From JBAXEO01 sp963789515 (GTDB lineage: Bacteria > Actinomycetota > Coriobacteriia > Anaerosomatales > JAAXUF01), in NCBI GenBank assembly GCA_963789515.1, contig CAWBKW010000009.1, positions 1-64,000 of the forward strand: DNA of 64,000 nucleotides, written 5' to 3'. Each line of letters opens with the position of its first letter. Position 1 is the first letter of the stretch. The position numbers and the translations under genes are program-made. Of this stretch, positions 33,957 through 45,056 are shown piece after piece. The notes under the pieces were generated by a model. It saw only the letters and a list, made by a program, of their open reading frames with translations. It did no database searches and was not told the DNA's origin.

Positions 33957-36761
33957 ATGCCGCTGAAGCTTGTCGTCGGCCGCGCCAATGCGGGCAAGAC
34001 CGGCTGGATTCTGAAGTGGGCCTTCGAGTCCCTCGAGCAAGGCACTCCCCCGACCCTTGTGGTTCCCAGCCTGGCGGATGTTCGGCGACTCCAGCGGGAG
34101 CTGTCCGCGAAGGCGCCCCTCGGTGTTCGGGTGCTGACGCCCCACACCCTGGCGGAGGAACTTTGGCAGCTGCACGGAGATGGCCGCCGGCTGATCGGCG
34201 GTGCGGCGCGTTCGGCGATAGTCAGGAAGATTCTGGCAGAGCCCGTGCCGGAGGAACTCTTGCCGTCCGCGAGGGCACCCGGTTTCGAGCAACTGATGAT
34301 CAGGACGGTGCGCCGGAGCTCCCCGACGGTCACGCGCGCGAGATCCACCGGGCCTGCGGATGCTCTCGTGCTCGATCTCCTGCGGCGTTACGGGGACGCC
34401 CTCAGCGATCTTGGCCTGGTAGAGGAGGAATGGATCGGCTCGCTGCTCGCCGATGCCCCGCCCGAAACGGGCTTCCTTGCCTTCCTGCACTTCACCACGT
34501 TCTCGTCTTCGCAGGTCGCGCATATCAGGTCTCTTGCCGAGGCGAACACCGTTTGCGCCGCTGTGACCTGGGAGGAAGGGTACGCCCCTACCGCGGCCAA
34601 CGGTCACACGGTTGCTGCGCTCGTCGAGCGCGCTACCGAGATCCAAGTGGCCACAGAGCGACCGGCCGGCTCGGAACTCGACGGGTTGTCCGCCCGGCTT
34701 TACGCCGGAGCGGGGTCGCTGCGACCCACGGGACAACTCGTGCTGGGCGAGGCGAGGGGTAAAGAGGCGGAGGTGGTGCTGGCCGCCGGCCTCGCCGGTC
34801 GCGCGGTTCGGAGCGGTATCGCTCCCGACCGCGTCGCGGTCGTGTTCGGTGAAGTGGGGCCGCGCCTGCACGCGCTGCGCAATGCGATGGCAGCGGAGGG
34901 CCTGGAGGCGGACTTCGACTGCCCGTTGAGCGTGGGCGCGACCTCATTCGGAAGGGCGCTCATCGCGCTGCTCACCGTCGCGACCGGCAGGGGAGCACGC
35001 GCTCAGGCCCTACAGTTCCTGCAGGGACCCTACAGCGATGCCGACGTGGTGGCTGTGGCGCGCCTGGACGCCGAATGGAGGGAGCGGCGCCAGACCGACG
35101 ACAGTGCCCGCGTTCTGGCGGGATTGACCGGGCTCGGCGGCACGGCAGGATACGCGGCCTCGCTGTGCCGAGACGTCGCCCGCGTTCCGCTGGACGCGGC
35201 GAACGTCCCGAAATGGCAGGAATTGGCAGATTGTCTCATCGCCACGGCCGTTGCGACGGACTCACATGAGGCCCGAGGCGTGGACACGAGCGCGCACAGG
35301 TCTGTCACGGCGGCGATCGCCGAGATGGCCTCCGTCCCGGGTCATCCGTTCAGCGCAGGGGACGTACTGGACTCGCTCGCGGTGCTGCCTTGCGCGATTG
35401 CTGAGGAGGAGTCAGCCGGCCGCGTGCAGGTCATCGAGGCGTCACGCATGGGCTCACGACGATTCGACGAGGTCGTGATCGCAGGTTTGACTCAGGCCGA
35501 GTTCCCTCTGGCGCCCCGCGACACCTTCGCATCGGAGGTCCAGGCACTGGCGACAGAGCGTTCGAACGCCAGCGACGAAGCAAGAGCGAGGTTGGAGTTC
35601 TACTCACTGATGACCCGCGCGCGTACGCGCCTGTCGCTCATTCGCCAGGCGGTGAGCAGCGACGGCAAGCCGCAACTCGCATCGCCCCTGCTCGAGGAGG
35701 TCCTCGATGTCTATAGAGAACGCTGCGGTACCCCGGAAGCCCTCGAAGCCAGGTTGGCTGAACTCGAGATCGTGCGCTGTGAGGACGCCCGGTCGTTCAT
35801 GCCCGTGTTCACGCAAGGGCGCCGCGAGCAGCGACAGGGCGCCGAGGAGACCCTGCCTCCGATCAGGCGCGTGTCTCACTGCTCGGTGAGCGCTGAGGCC
35901 GCGGGCGAACTTGTCGGCGCGCGCGTCTTCTCGGCGACCGAGATCGGAGACTACCTGCAGTGCCCGTACCGATGGTTCTACGCTCGAGTCCTGCGTCCCG
36001 GAGAGATCGATACTGAGCTTGACGCAGCGGCCCTGGGAAGCCGCACCCACCGGATCATCGCCGACTTCTACGACGCGCTGAAAGGGGAGGGCATCGAGCG
36101 TGTGACACAGGAGACGCTCCCTGGCGCACTCGAGCTGTTCGATCGCAGCGCAGACGGCTCGGAGCGCGCCATGGCGACCCCCCAGGGCATCTCTGAGGAG
36201 ATCGACACGGCACGCGCACGCGCATGGGCCCGGCACGTCGTGGAAGACGACGCGTATCTGCTTCCCGGCTACACGCCATGGGGGCACGAGATCGGTTTCG
36301 GCCGTGAGACCGCCTTCGAGTTCGCGGGAGTCCGCCTATCGGGCCGCATCGACAGGATCGACATCGGCCCCGCGGGCATGGTGGTCACGGACTACAAGTC
36401 CAGCCGAGAGGTCGCCAAGCTGGCGCGACCGGGAGAGGACTCCGGCATCCAGCACCTCCTGTACGCGCTGGCTGCCGAGCAACTCCTCGATCTGCCGGTC
36501 GTGGGGTCGGTCTATCGCTCGCTGCGCGCAAGAAGGCTGCGAGGGGTCTGGCGAAGCGACTTGCTCAAGTGCCTTCCGCCCGAGGCGTGCGATCGGGACG
36601 CAGTGGACGCCGAGGGGTTCTCGGCGCTCGTGGATTCGCTGGCCGTGCGAGTTGAAGCGGCGGTTGACGGAATGGCAGCCGGCCGCATTCCGCGCGCCCC
36701 GAAGGGCGCCGATTCCTGCAGGTACTGTGCGATCAAGACCACCTGCGAAGGAGCGCTGTGA
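33957..36761 (+). CDS. AddB-like subunit: helicase-fold and PD-(D/E)XK nuclease with Fe-S cysteines
   Basis: A 934-residue protein, shorter than typical AddB (about 1,150). The N-terminus has a Walker A-like VVGRANAGKTGW. The middle has AddB/RexB-like blocks (VQVIEASRMGSRRFDEVVIA, EARARLEFYSLMTRARTRLS). The C-terminal nuclease domain has YLQCPYRWFYARVLRP, ALGSRTHRIIADFYD, and the catalytic VVTDYKSS with D and K. A final CRYCAIKTTC (C-x2-C-x5-C) plus the Cys in CPYRWFY gives the four-Cys pattern of the AddB iron-sulfur cluster. It should recombine with the next gene product to process double-strand breaks for RecA. The stop overlaps the next start (GTGA). Confidence 0.85.
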   Translation: MPLKLVVGRANAGKTGWILKWAFESLEQGTPPTLVVPSLADVRRLQRELSAKAPLGVRVLTPHTLAEELWQLHGDGRRLIGGAARSAIVRKILAEPVPEELLPSARAPGFEQLMIRTVRRSSPTVTRARSTGPADALVLDLLRRYGDALSDLGLVEEEWIGSLLADAPPETGFLAFLHFTTFSSSQVAHIRSLAEANTVCAAVTWEEGYAPTAANGHTVAALVERATEIQVATERPAGSELDGLSARLYAGAGSLRPTGQLVLGEARGKEAEVVLAAGLAGRAVRSGIAPDRVAVVFGEVGPRLHALRNAMAAEGLEADFDCPLSVGATSFGRALIALLTVATGRGARAQALQFLQGPYSDADVVAVARLDAEWRERRQTDDSARVLAGLTGLGGTAGYAASLCRDVARVPLDAANVPKWQELADCLIATAVATDSHEARGVDTSAHRSVTAAIAEMASVPGHPFSAGDVLDSLAVLPCAIAEEESAGRVQVIEASRMGSRRFDEVVIAGLTQAEFPLAPRDTFASEVQALATERSNASDEARARLEFYSLMTRARTRLSLIRQAVSSDGKPQLASPLLEEVLDVYRERCGTPEALEARLAELEIVRCEDARSFMPVFTQGRREQRQGAEETLPPIRRVSHCSVSAEAAGELVGARVFSATEIGDYLQCPYRWFYARVLRPGEIDTELDAAALGSRTHRIIADFYDALKGEGIERVTQETLPGALELFDRSADGSERAMATPQGISEEIDTARARAWARHVVEDDAYLLPGYTPWGHEIGFGRETAFEFAGVRLSGRIDRIDIGPAGMVVTDYKSSREVAKLARPGEDSGIQHLLYALAAEQLLDLPVVGSVYRSLRARRLRGVWRSDLLKCLPPEACDRDAVDAEGFSALVDSLAVRVEAAVDGMAAGRIPRAPKGADSCRYCAIKTTCEGAL

Positions 36762-39700
36762 AGGTGAGCCTCAACCAAGAACAGGAGCTCGCGGCGAAGT
36801 GTCTCAGCGGCCGGGTGCTGGTGACGGCGGGGGCCGGTTCCGGCAAGACGAGGATGCTCACGGAGCGCTTCGCCAACGCCGTGGTCCCGGGACGACTGGA
36901 GGGCTGGTCTCCCGTCGACCCGGGAAGCGTCGTGGCGATCACCTACACCGAGAAGGCCGCGGGAGAGATCGCCGAGCGCGTGAGGGCCGAGATCGGAAGA
37001 TCCCCGGCCGCTACCGCGGCGGGCTGCGACGACCTGTGGATTTCGACGATCCACGGATTCTGCAGCCGGATCCTGCGTCGCAATCCGTTCGAGGCCGGGA
37101 TCGACCCGCTCTTCTCGGTGGCTGACACCCTCGAGGCGGGGCGCCTGAAGGAGCAGGCGTTCGACGATGCGCTCAGGCAGCTCGACGGCGCCGGCGGCCG
37201 CCTTCGAGAACTGCTGGAGGCCTACAGGCCTGACGCGGTGTTCGCGGCTACGCTTGAGGTGGTGCGGCAACTGGCGGTGGCCGGCCTGGACCCCGAGTCG
37301 ATTCGTCTTGAACCCGCGCGAACCGTCTCTGAACTGCTGGAGGAAGCCGAGTCGCTCTTCGGGGACGGGCTGTCGACCTGCGATATCGACTACCACGGGA
37401 GCAGCAACGCCCCTATCGAGCACTCGGAGCACTGTGGCGAACTCCTGGCTGAGTGCTCGGTGATCGCCTCGCTCGACCACTCGGACCGGGGGACGCTCGA
37501 GCGGATCATGGGGCTGGCGCAGAGCTATCGGCCCCTGAGGAAGCTGAAGGGATTCGACGACATCAACGAGGAGTTGACCAAGCGCAAGGAGCAGCTCGCG
37601 GCGCACGTGGCCGGAGCGCTGGCTGCCGATCATGCGGCGGTACTGCGCGAACTCGTGATCGAGTATGCGGGCGGATATCGGCGGCTCAAGGACCGGGCCG
37701 GCGTACTCGACTTCGAGGACCTGCAGACAAAAGCGGTCGACCTGTTGGTCGGCAGGCCGGAGATAGCGGGGGCATATCGCGAGCGGTTCCGGGTCGTGAT
37801 GATCGACGAGTTCCAGGACACCGACTCGCTGCAGGTGCGACTCGTTGAGCAAGTGGCGGGGGAGAACCTGTGCACGGTCGGCGACGAGATGCAGTCGATC
37901 TACGGTTTCCGCGGTGCGGATGTGGAAGTCTACCGACAGCATCGGGCGTCGATGGAAGCGGGAGGAGCACTGGTCGCCGAGCTGGCGACGAACTACCGCT
38001 CGCATCCCGGGATCCTTGCGTTCGTCAATCAGGTGTTCGGCTCCGAGGAGTACTCCCGGAACCGGACGCTTCCACTGAAGCCGGCTCCCCAGGGACGGGG
38101 CGCGCAGCCGCTCGACGAAGCACTCGACGGGCAGCCGCGGGTCGAAGTGCTCTTCGTCGACGCCGGAGCCCAAGGACTCGGATCGGCTCGCGTGCGCGAA
38201 GCGGCGGAGGTGGCCGATCGCCTCGCCGAGCTCAGGCGTGGCGGCATGGAGCCGGGTGACGTCGCGGTGCTCCTCAGGGCCTACGCGGACGCGCACATCT
38301 ACGCGGATGCGCTCTCCGAGCGCGGCATCCCCGCGGTGATCATCGGCGGCGGCCGGTTCTTCGGCCTGCCCGAGACAGCGGTGATGCGCGCACTGACCCG
38401 AGTCATCGCCAACGTGCGGGACGAAGAAGCGCTCGGTGTGCTGCTCGTCTCGGAGTTCATTCCGGTGTCGGACGACGCGCTCCTCAGGTTGCGGCTGGAT
38501 GCCCCGGATCGGCGGACGTCACTGTGGGAGCTGGTCTGCTCGGGAAGCGAAGCGCCTGAAACCGCCGACGCCGAAGCGTTCGGACGGCTGCGGGAGGTCG
38601 TCGAGGCCGCCCGGTCGCGCGTGGGGCGCGAACCGCTCGCCGACGTGCTGCTGAGGGCGGTGGAAGAGGCCGGCTACGACCTTCGTCTGCTCGGGCAGGG
38701 CAACAGCGGACGGGACGCGTTCGCCAACGTCCTCAAGTTCGCGCGCCGGGCCGCGGAGTTCGAACTGCGCGACGGATCGGGGCCCGCGGGGTTCTCGGCG
38801 TACCTGGACGCCAAGGAGCGGCTCAACGACCTCGAGGCGCCCGACAGCGCCGTCGACGAGGGGGCGAGTTCGGTCCAGATCATGAGCATCCACGCGTCCA
38901 AGGGCCTGGAGTTTCCGGTGGTCGTTGTACCCGATATCGGGAGGACGGGCAGGCGCAGCGGGGGCATCGTCCGTACTGAGCGCGCCCCGGACGAGCTTCT
39001 GGTCGCGCTCAAGACCCCGCAGAACACCGACGACGGGGAGTCGCTTCCCGGCTCGGAGTGGTTCACCGCGTTCGACAGACGGGCGACCGCCGCGGAGGAG
39101 GAGGGCCTTGAACGCCTGTTCTATGTCGCCCTGACCCGGGCGCGCGATCTCCTCCTGGTCAGCGGTTCCGGCAACCTCAATCCGGCCAAGCGTTCCACCA
39201 GGAACCTCGACATCGTCAAACTGGCGCGGGTGCTGGGATATGACGTGCCGATCGGAGAGAACCGCGACGAGGTCCACACTGGCGCCACCGGGCAGACGTG
39301 TCGCGTGCGGGTCATCGACCTGGCGGACGGGCAGCCGACGACGCCCCCGAACCGCGCTCCGCAATCGAACGCATCTCCTCCCGCGTTCGGAGCGCCGCTG
39401 GCTGCTCCCCTCGCACGAGGATGGCGGCCGGACACCGTCTCGTACACACAGCTGAGCGAGTTCGAGCGGTGTCCCCGGCAGTTCCGTGTTCGCAGGGTGC
39501 TCGGCATCGCACCGCCCGCGGCGGTGGCTTCGGGCCGCCCTGAGCCGAAACGGCTGGGAATCGCCTTGCATGCAGCCCTGCGGTTGCTCACGTCGGACGG
39601 AGCGCCGCCCGACGAAGCGCGAATCCAGGCCCTGGCACGCTACTTCGAACTCGACCCCGAGGAGGCCGACAGGCTCAGGGAGTCGACCGCGCGCTACTGC

Positions 39701-40192
39701 GAGTCCGACGTCGCCCGACGCGCGACCGAAGCCGACATCGTGATGCGCGAGGCCCCCCTGTCTGTCGCTGTCGGCGGGGGACTGTTCGTCATGGCAGGGA
39801 GCATCGACCTGTACGCGCGGAACGAAGACACGGTGCTGATCGTCGACTACAAGTCGGGGACGTCCGGGGTGCACGAGGAGCTCGTTGAACGCTACCGGCT
39901 GCAGGCGGAGTGCTATGCGTTCGCCGCGCTGGGTGAGGGGTGTGCACGTGTCGAGGTCGTGTTCGTCCGGCCCGAGTCGATTCGCGACGGCCAGGTGGAG
40001 CAGATCGGCTTCTCGTTCGACGCCACGGACGCCGGCTCCATCGAGGAGGGGCTGGTCAGCCGGTACCGGCAGATCGAGGAGTCCGACTTCGCGCCGGCGC
40101 CCGGAGCTGCGTGCGCCGGCTGCGACGTGCCTCGGGGGCTGTGCGAACACCGCGCCGAGGGCGAAGCAGCCAGCGCGCTGCGAAGTCGCTAG
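36758..40192 (+). CDS. AddA-like UvrD-type helicase-nuclease
   Basis: An 1,144-residue SF1 helicase fused to a PD-(D/E)XK nuclease. Motifs in order: Q motif SLNQEQELAAK, Walker A VTAGAGSGKTRMLTERF, ISTIHGFCSRIL, Walker B VMIDEFQDTDSLQVRL, GDEMQSIYGFRGADV, LATNYRSHPGILAFV, SIHASKGLEFPVVVVP and YVALTRARDLLLVSG. The C-terminus has YTQLSEFERCPRQFRVRRVL, LGIALHAALRLL, the catalytic IVDYKSGTS and CAGCDVPRGLC. The last Cys set suggests an iron-sulfur cluster here too. The GTG start overlaps the AddB-like gene. Its stop codon shares CTAG with the convergent rlmN stop. Confidence 0.88.
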   Translation: MKVSLNQEQELAAKCLSGRVLVTAGAGSGKTRMLTERFANAVVPGRLEGWSPVDPGSVVAITYTEKAAGEIAERVRAEIGRSPAATAAGCDDLWISTIHGFCSRILRRNPFEAGIDPLFSVADTLEAGRLKEQAFDDALRQLDGAGGRLRELLEAYRPDAVFAATLEVVRQLAVAGLDPESIRLEPARTVSELLEEAESLFGDGLSTCDIDYHGSSNAPIEHSEHCGELLAECSVIASLDHSDRGTLERIMGLAQSYRPLRKLKGFDDINEELTKRKEQLAAHVAGALAADHAAVLRELVIEYAGGYRRLKDRAGVLDFEDLQTKAVDLLVGRPEIAGAYRERFRVVMIDEFQDTDSLQVRLVEQVAGENLCTVGDEMQSIYGFRGADVEVYRQHRASMEAGGALVAELATNYRSHPGILAFVNQVFGSEEYSRNRTLPLKPAPQGRGAQPLDEALDGQPRVEVLFVDAGAQGLGSARVREAAEVADRLAELRRGGMEPGDVAVLLRAYADAHIYADALSERGIPAVIIGGGRFFGLPETAVMRALTRVIANVRDEEALGVLLVSEFIPVSDDALLRLRLDAPDRRTSLWELVCSGSEAPETADAEAFGRLREVVEAARSRVGREPLADVLLRAVEEAGYDLRLLGQGNSGRDAFANVLKFARRAAEFELRDGSGPAGFSAYLDAKERLNDLEAPDSAVDEGASSVQIMSIHASKGLEFPVVVVPDIGRTGRRSGGIVRTERAPDELLVALKTPQNTDDGESLPGSEWFTAFDRRATAAEEEGLERLFYVALTRARDLLLVSGSGNLNPAKRSTRNLDIVKLARVLGYDVPIGENRDEVHTGATGQTCRVRVIDLADGQPTTPPNRAPQSNASPPAFGAPLAAPLARGWRPDTVSYTQLSEFERCPRQFRVRRVLGIAPPAAVASGRPEPKRLGIALHAALRLLTSDGAPPDEARIQALARYFELDPEEADRLRESTARYCESDVARRATEADIVMREAPLSVAVGGGLFVMAGSIDLYARNEDTVLIVDYKSGTSGVHEELVERYRLQAECYAFAALGEGCARVEVVFVRPESIRDGQVEQIGFSFDATDAGSIEEGLVSRYRQIEESDFAPAPGAACAGCDVPRGLCEHRAEGEAASALRSR

Positions 40193-41232
40193 GCGCCGGT
40201 CGCACGCTGCCGCAGCTGCCCGCAAGCGGCGTCGATGTCGGAGCCTCTCTCGGCGCGTGTGGAGACCTCGATGCCCGCATCGCTCAGGCCGCGCTCGAAC
40301 GCCACGAGCCGCTCGGTGGGGGAGCGGGCGAAGCCGGTGTCGGTCACGGGGTTCACGGGGATGAGGTTCACGTGCACGAGCATCCCCCGGCAGAACCCGA
40401 CGAGCGCGCCGAGCTCGGCCGGGCTGTCGTTGACGCCGTCGATGAGCGCGTACTCGAGGGAGGGGCGTCGGCCGGTCTTCTCGGCGTAGTCGATGAGAGC
40501 CGCGCGCAGCTGTGACAGCCCGAGCGCGCGGACGCCCGGCATCAGCCGGTCGCGCGTCTCCTGGACCGCCGAGTGGAGCGAGACGGCGAGCGTGAACTGC
40601 TCGGGCTCCTCGGCGAACCGGGCGATGCCGGAGATGAGCCCGCAGGTCGAGACGGTGAGGTGGCGCGCTCCGATGCCGAGGCCGGAGTCGGCGTTCATGA
40701 AGCGCAGCCCGCCCAAGGTCGCGTCGTAGTTGGCGAACGGCTCGCCCTGGCCCATGGCCACGGCGTTGGAGACCCGGCGGCCGAAGTCGTCGGCGACGAG
40801 GCGGACCTGGTCGACCATCTCGCCGGGTCCGAGGTCGCGCACGAGCCCGCCGCTGCCGGTCGCGCAGAAGGCGCAGCCCATCGCGCATCCGGCCTGCGTC
40901 GAGAAGCACACGGTGAGGCGGTCGCCGCTGGGAAGCCCGACGGTCTCGACCGTGGCGCCCCCGGCGAGCCCCACGAGGTACTTGCGGGTTCCGTCCGCCG
41001 ACTCCTGGCGCTGCAGGACAGAGGGAGGGGACAGCGCCAGCCGACCCGCGAGGGTCTCTCGCAGGCCGGCTGGGAGGTCCGTCATCTCGGCGAAGGAGCC
41101 GACGCCCCGCCCGTACAGCCAGTGCTCGATCTGCCGAGCGCGGAAGCGCGGCTGGCCGAGGTCGCTGACGAGCGCTTCGAGCCCCGGCCGGTCGAGTGCC
41201 TTGATGCCGACGAGCTCGACGTCGGAGGCCAC
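40189..41232 (-). CDS. rlmN: 23S rRNA (adenine-C2)-methyltransferase RlmN
   Basis: A 347-residue radical-SAM methyltransferase that modifies A2503 of 23S rRNA and A37 of some tRNAs. The cluster motif CFSTQAGCAMGCAFCATG gives CxxxCxxC. Other marks are GQGEPFANYDATLGGLRFMN, LTVSTCGLISGI, LAVSLHSAVQETRDRLMP and the end MLVHVNLIPVNPVTDTGFAR. A GTG start is used. It is 3 bp after the rubrerythrin gene and its stop overlaps the addA stop. Confidence 0.95.
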   Translation of the reverse strand: MASDVELVGIKALDRPGLEALVSDLGQPRFRARQIEHWLYGRGVGSFAEMTDLPAGLRETLAGRLALSPPSVLQRQESADGTRKYLVGLAGGATVETVGLPSGDRLTVCFSTQAGCAMGCAFCATGSGGLVRDLGPGEMVDQVRLVADDFGRRVSNAVAMGQGEPFANYDATLGGLRFMNADSGLGIGARHLTVSTCGLISGIARFAEEPEQFTLAVSLHSAVQETRDRLMPGVRALGLSQLRAALIDYAEKTGRRPSLEYALIDGVNDSPAELGALVGFCRGMLVHVNLIPVNPVTDTGFARSPTERLVAFERGLSDAGIEVSTRAERGSDIDAACGQLRQRATGA

Positions 41233-41234
41233 GG

Positions 41235-41744
41235 TTACTGGCCGAGTTCCTCGAGTGCGGCGAGGTACTCGCTCTTGTGCTCGCCCTCGTAGCGGCCGAC
41301 GGAGCGGAAGTAGGACGCGATCTGCGGGTACCCTTCGGCCTCGGCGGTCTCCGCGAACGACGGGTACATCTCGGCGGTCTCGTAGCCTTCACCCTCCGCG
41401 GCGGCGGCGAGGTTCTGCGCGGTCGTGCCGAAGCCGCCCATGTACGCGAGGTGGCCGAGCGCGTGCGCGGTCTCCTCGGCGGCAGCGCGGTCGAAGGCGT
41501 CGAGCGCCGACTGGGGCGCGCCCTCGAGCTCGGCGATGCGCTTCCAGAGCGTGTAGCGGCGATTGGCCTGGGACTCACCGGCGAAGGCGGCCTTGAGGTT
41601 CTCGAGGGTCTCGGTGCCGGTAAGGTCGCCGGGCCCCGCGTAGAGCGAGAACGCCGTGCGCGGCGCTCCGCACACGGGGCAGTGCTCGGGAGCGGGACCG
41701 ACGTGGAGGTAGCCGCATGAGCTGCATCGGTACATCTCGACCAT
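41235..41744 (-). CDS. Reverse-type rubrerythrin (rubredoxin domain first)
   Basis: A 169-residue rubrerythrin. The rubredoxin zinc/iron site is N-terminal (MYRCSSCGYLHVG and CPVCGAPRTAF), and the diiron four-helix domain follows: AFAGESQANRRYTLWKRIAE, AAAEETAHALGHLAY and VGRYEGEHKSEYLAALEEL. This order, rubredoxin before ferritin-like, is that of reverse rubrerythrins of anaerobes, which reduce hydrogen peroxide or oxygen. A GGAGG precedes the ATG. It is followed by rlmN after 3 bp. Confidence 0.92.
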   Translation of the reverse strand: MVEMYRCSSCGYLHVGPAPEHCPVCGAPRTAFSLYAGPGDLTGTETLENLKAAFAGESQANRRYTLWKRIAELEGAPQSALDAFDRAAAEETAHALGHLAYMGGFGTTAQNLAAAAEGEGYETAEMYPSFAETAEAEGYPQIASYFRSVGRYEGEHKSEYLAALEELGQ

Positions 41745-41925
41745 GGAGGTCTCCTTTCGTGGCCGAAGCCGGTTGCTTTCGGCGGTGACAGGTTCCTACC
41801 CAAGCCCGTCGCCGGAAGCCGCATCATAGCCGAGCGCAAGGGGCGACGATACACGGTCGCGCGGGTAGACTGATGTCGGCCTCGCACGAGCAGGCCGAAC
41901 GATGCCGGTCGAGGAGGACGTACAG

Positions 41926-43315
41926 ATGAAGAGGCTTTCCCGAACGCTTCCCTTGTTGTTCAGCGGGCTGATGCTGGCGCTGCTGGTCGCATCTCCTGCG
42001 CTGGCTGAACCCGTCCCTGTCGCGGCGGGGAACGCCAGCGTCGCCGCGTTCCCTTCGGCTGAGAACTGCGGATGCCACTCGACGCTCGTCGATCAGTGGA
42101 GCCAGTCCCTGCACCGCCAGGCGCTCGAGGACCCGATCTTCAAGACGAAGGTCGCACAGGCGGACGCCGCCACCAACGGCAAGATCGGGCCCGTTCTGCA
42201 AGAAGTGCCACGGACCCGTCGCCGAGATGACCGGTGAGTCGGGCAAGGACACCGCTGCGATGAGCCCGAGCGCGGCACAGAGCATCGGGTGCATGTTCTG
42301 CCACCAGGCCGTCGGCAACACCGAGCCCCTCGGCAACGTCTCCCAGCTGCTCGAACTGACCCTCACCCGCCGGGCGCAGATCGAGAACCCCCAGGCGCCG
42401 CATCCCGCCGTCTACTCGCCCTTCCATGCGACCTCGGCGATCTGCGGCGGCTGCCACAACGTGAACCATCCCATCAACGGCATGCACCTGGAGTCGACCT
42501 ACCGAGAGTGGGCTGTGAGCCCGCAGGGCAAGGCCGGCACCCAGTGCCAGGACTGCCACATGAGCCAGAAGCCGGGACAAGTCGGCCCGTCCACCGGATC
42601 GGCCGCGTACGGAGCCCCCGAGCGACCCAATATCTACCAGATGACCTTCACCGGGGCGCAGGTCGCCCTCGGCAATCCGGAACTTGCCACACAGATGCTC
42701 CAGAGTGCCGCGACGCTTGAGATGGATGCGCCCAAGGTGGTCAAGGCCGGGGAAGATGCCTCGGTGACCGTGAAGATCACCAACAGTGGCGCCGGTCACT
42801 ACCTCCCGACGGGACTGACGGAGGTCCGCGAGATGTGGCTGGACGTGTCGGTCGTCGACGCTGCCGGAACTGCCACGAGCCTCGGAGAGCACAAGTTCGG
42901 CACCGTACTCAAGGACGCAGCAGGGAAGTACCCCGCCGAGCTGTGGGACGCCGTTGCCGTACAATCCGACGACCGCATACCGCCGAAGGAGAGCGTGACC
43001 CACTCGTACAAGGTCGTCCTTCCGAGCGGGGTCGAAGCAGGCACGCTCAGGGCACAGCTCCTCTACCGCTCAGTCCCCGAGGAGCTTGCGACCAAGGCGG
43101 GGGTGAAGAACCCCACGACGGTGATGGCCTCGGCCCAGCAGCCTGTCTACGCGTCTGCTGAGGCCGAGCAGAAGGCCGCGCAAGACACCGGGTCCGCAGA
43201 GACCGCCCCGCCCAACGTCTGGCTGATCACGTTCCTCACCGTCCTCGGTGTCGGAGTTCTGGTCCTGCTTGGCGTGCTCTGGTGGCGCCGTCGCTCCTCA
43301 GGCGGGTCGGCCTAG
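41926..43315 (+). CDS. Membrane-anchored multihaem cytochrome c (one frame break)
   Basis: About 463 residues with a signal peptide (MKRLSRTLPLLFSGLMLALL to ALA) and a C-terminal TM anchor (VWLITFLTVLGVGVLVLLGV). Four CxxCH haem sites are seen: CKKCH, CMFCH, CGGCH and CQDCH. The first site, NCGCHSTLVDQWSQSLH, reads CxCH. The layout, with an Ig-like domain at about residues 265-400, fits cytochrome c554/c-type respiratory proteins exposed outside the membrane. A frame change at about 42190 interrupts the gene at GPVL/CKKCH; dropping one base restores it. The ATG follows GAGGAGG. A -10-like TAGACT is at 41866-41871. A role in extracellular electron transfer is possible. Confidence 0.88.
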
Positions 43316-43343
43316 ACGGAGCTCGTCTACCCGCACACTCAAA

Positions 43344-43376
43344 GCGAGGCCCCGACCGCTGTGGTCGGGGCCTCGC
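43344..43376. terminator. Strong hairpin between convergent cytochrome and htrA genes
   Basis: A perfect 14-bp stem, gcgaggccccgacc (43344-43357) and ggtcggggcctcgc (43363-43376), with a 5-nt loop. It sits between two convergent stops. The U-tract is short on both strands, but it probably ends transcription from both sides. Confidence 0.75.
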
Positions 43377-43405
43377 GCGCTTCCTTCGGGTCGTGGATCT
43401 CAGTG

Positions 43406-44836
<1,431 letters not shown>

Positions 44837-44996
44837 TCGTGACTCCTTCTCATGGATTGTGTGGCTTTCGGGGCGCGTCGCCCGCGAAGTGCGATGATGG
44901 TACTAGCATCAAGCGCGCCGCCCACACGGACTACACGGTTTCTTCCCGACAAGACCACAGAGGTCTCGCAGGTGCGCAAGGAAGATGAACCCGCAG

Positions 44997-45025
44997 TTGA
45001 GCGACGGGCGCTTGGTGGCTAGACT
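44997..45025 (+). promoter_or_regulatory. Promoter for the 45057-ddl genes
   Basis: TTGAGC (44997-45002) and TAGACT (45020-45025) with a 17-bp spacer, about 30 bp upstream of the ATG. TAGACT recurs as a -10-like element in this window (41866, 54185). Confidence 0.65.
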
Positions 45026-45056
45026 CACCAAAGGCACACCACGATGAGGGGGCTTC

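Noticed and set aside
38519..41887. Very long minus-strand open frame across the addA end, rlmN and the rubrerythrin
   Set aside because: It covers three well-supported genes in the wrong frame and is low-complexity Arg/Ser/Pro/Ala.
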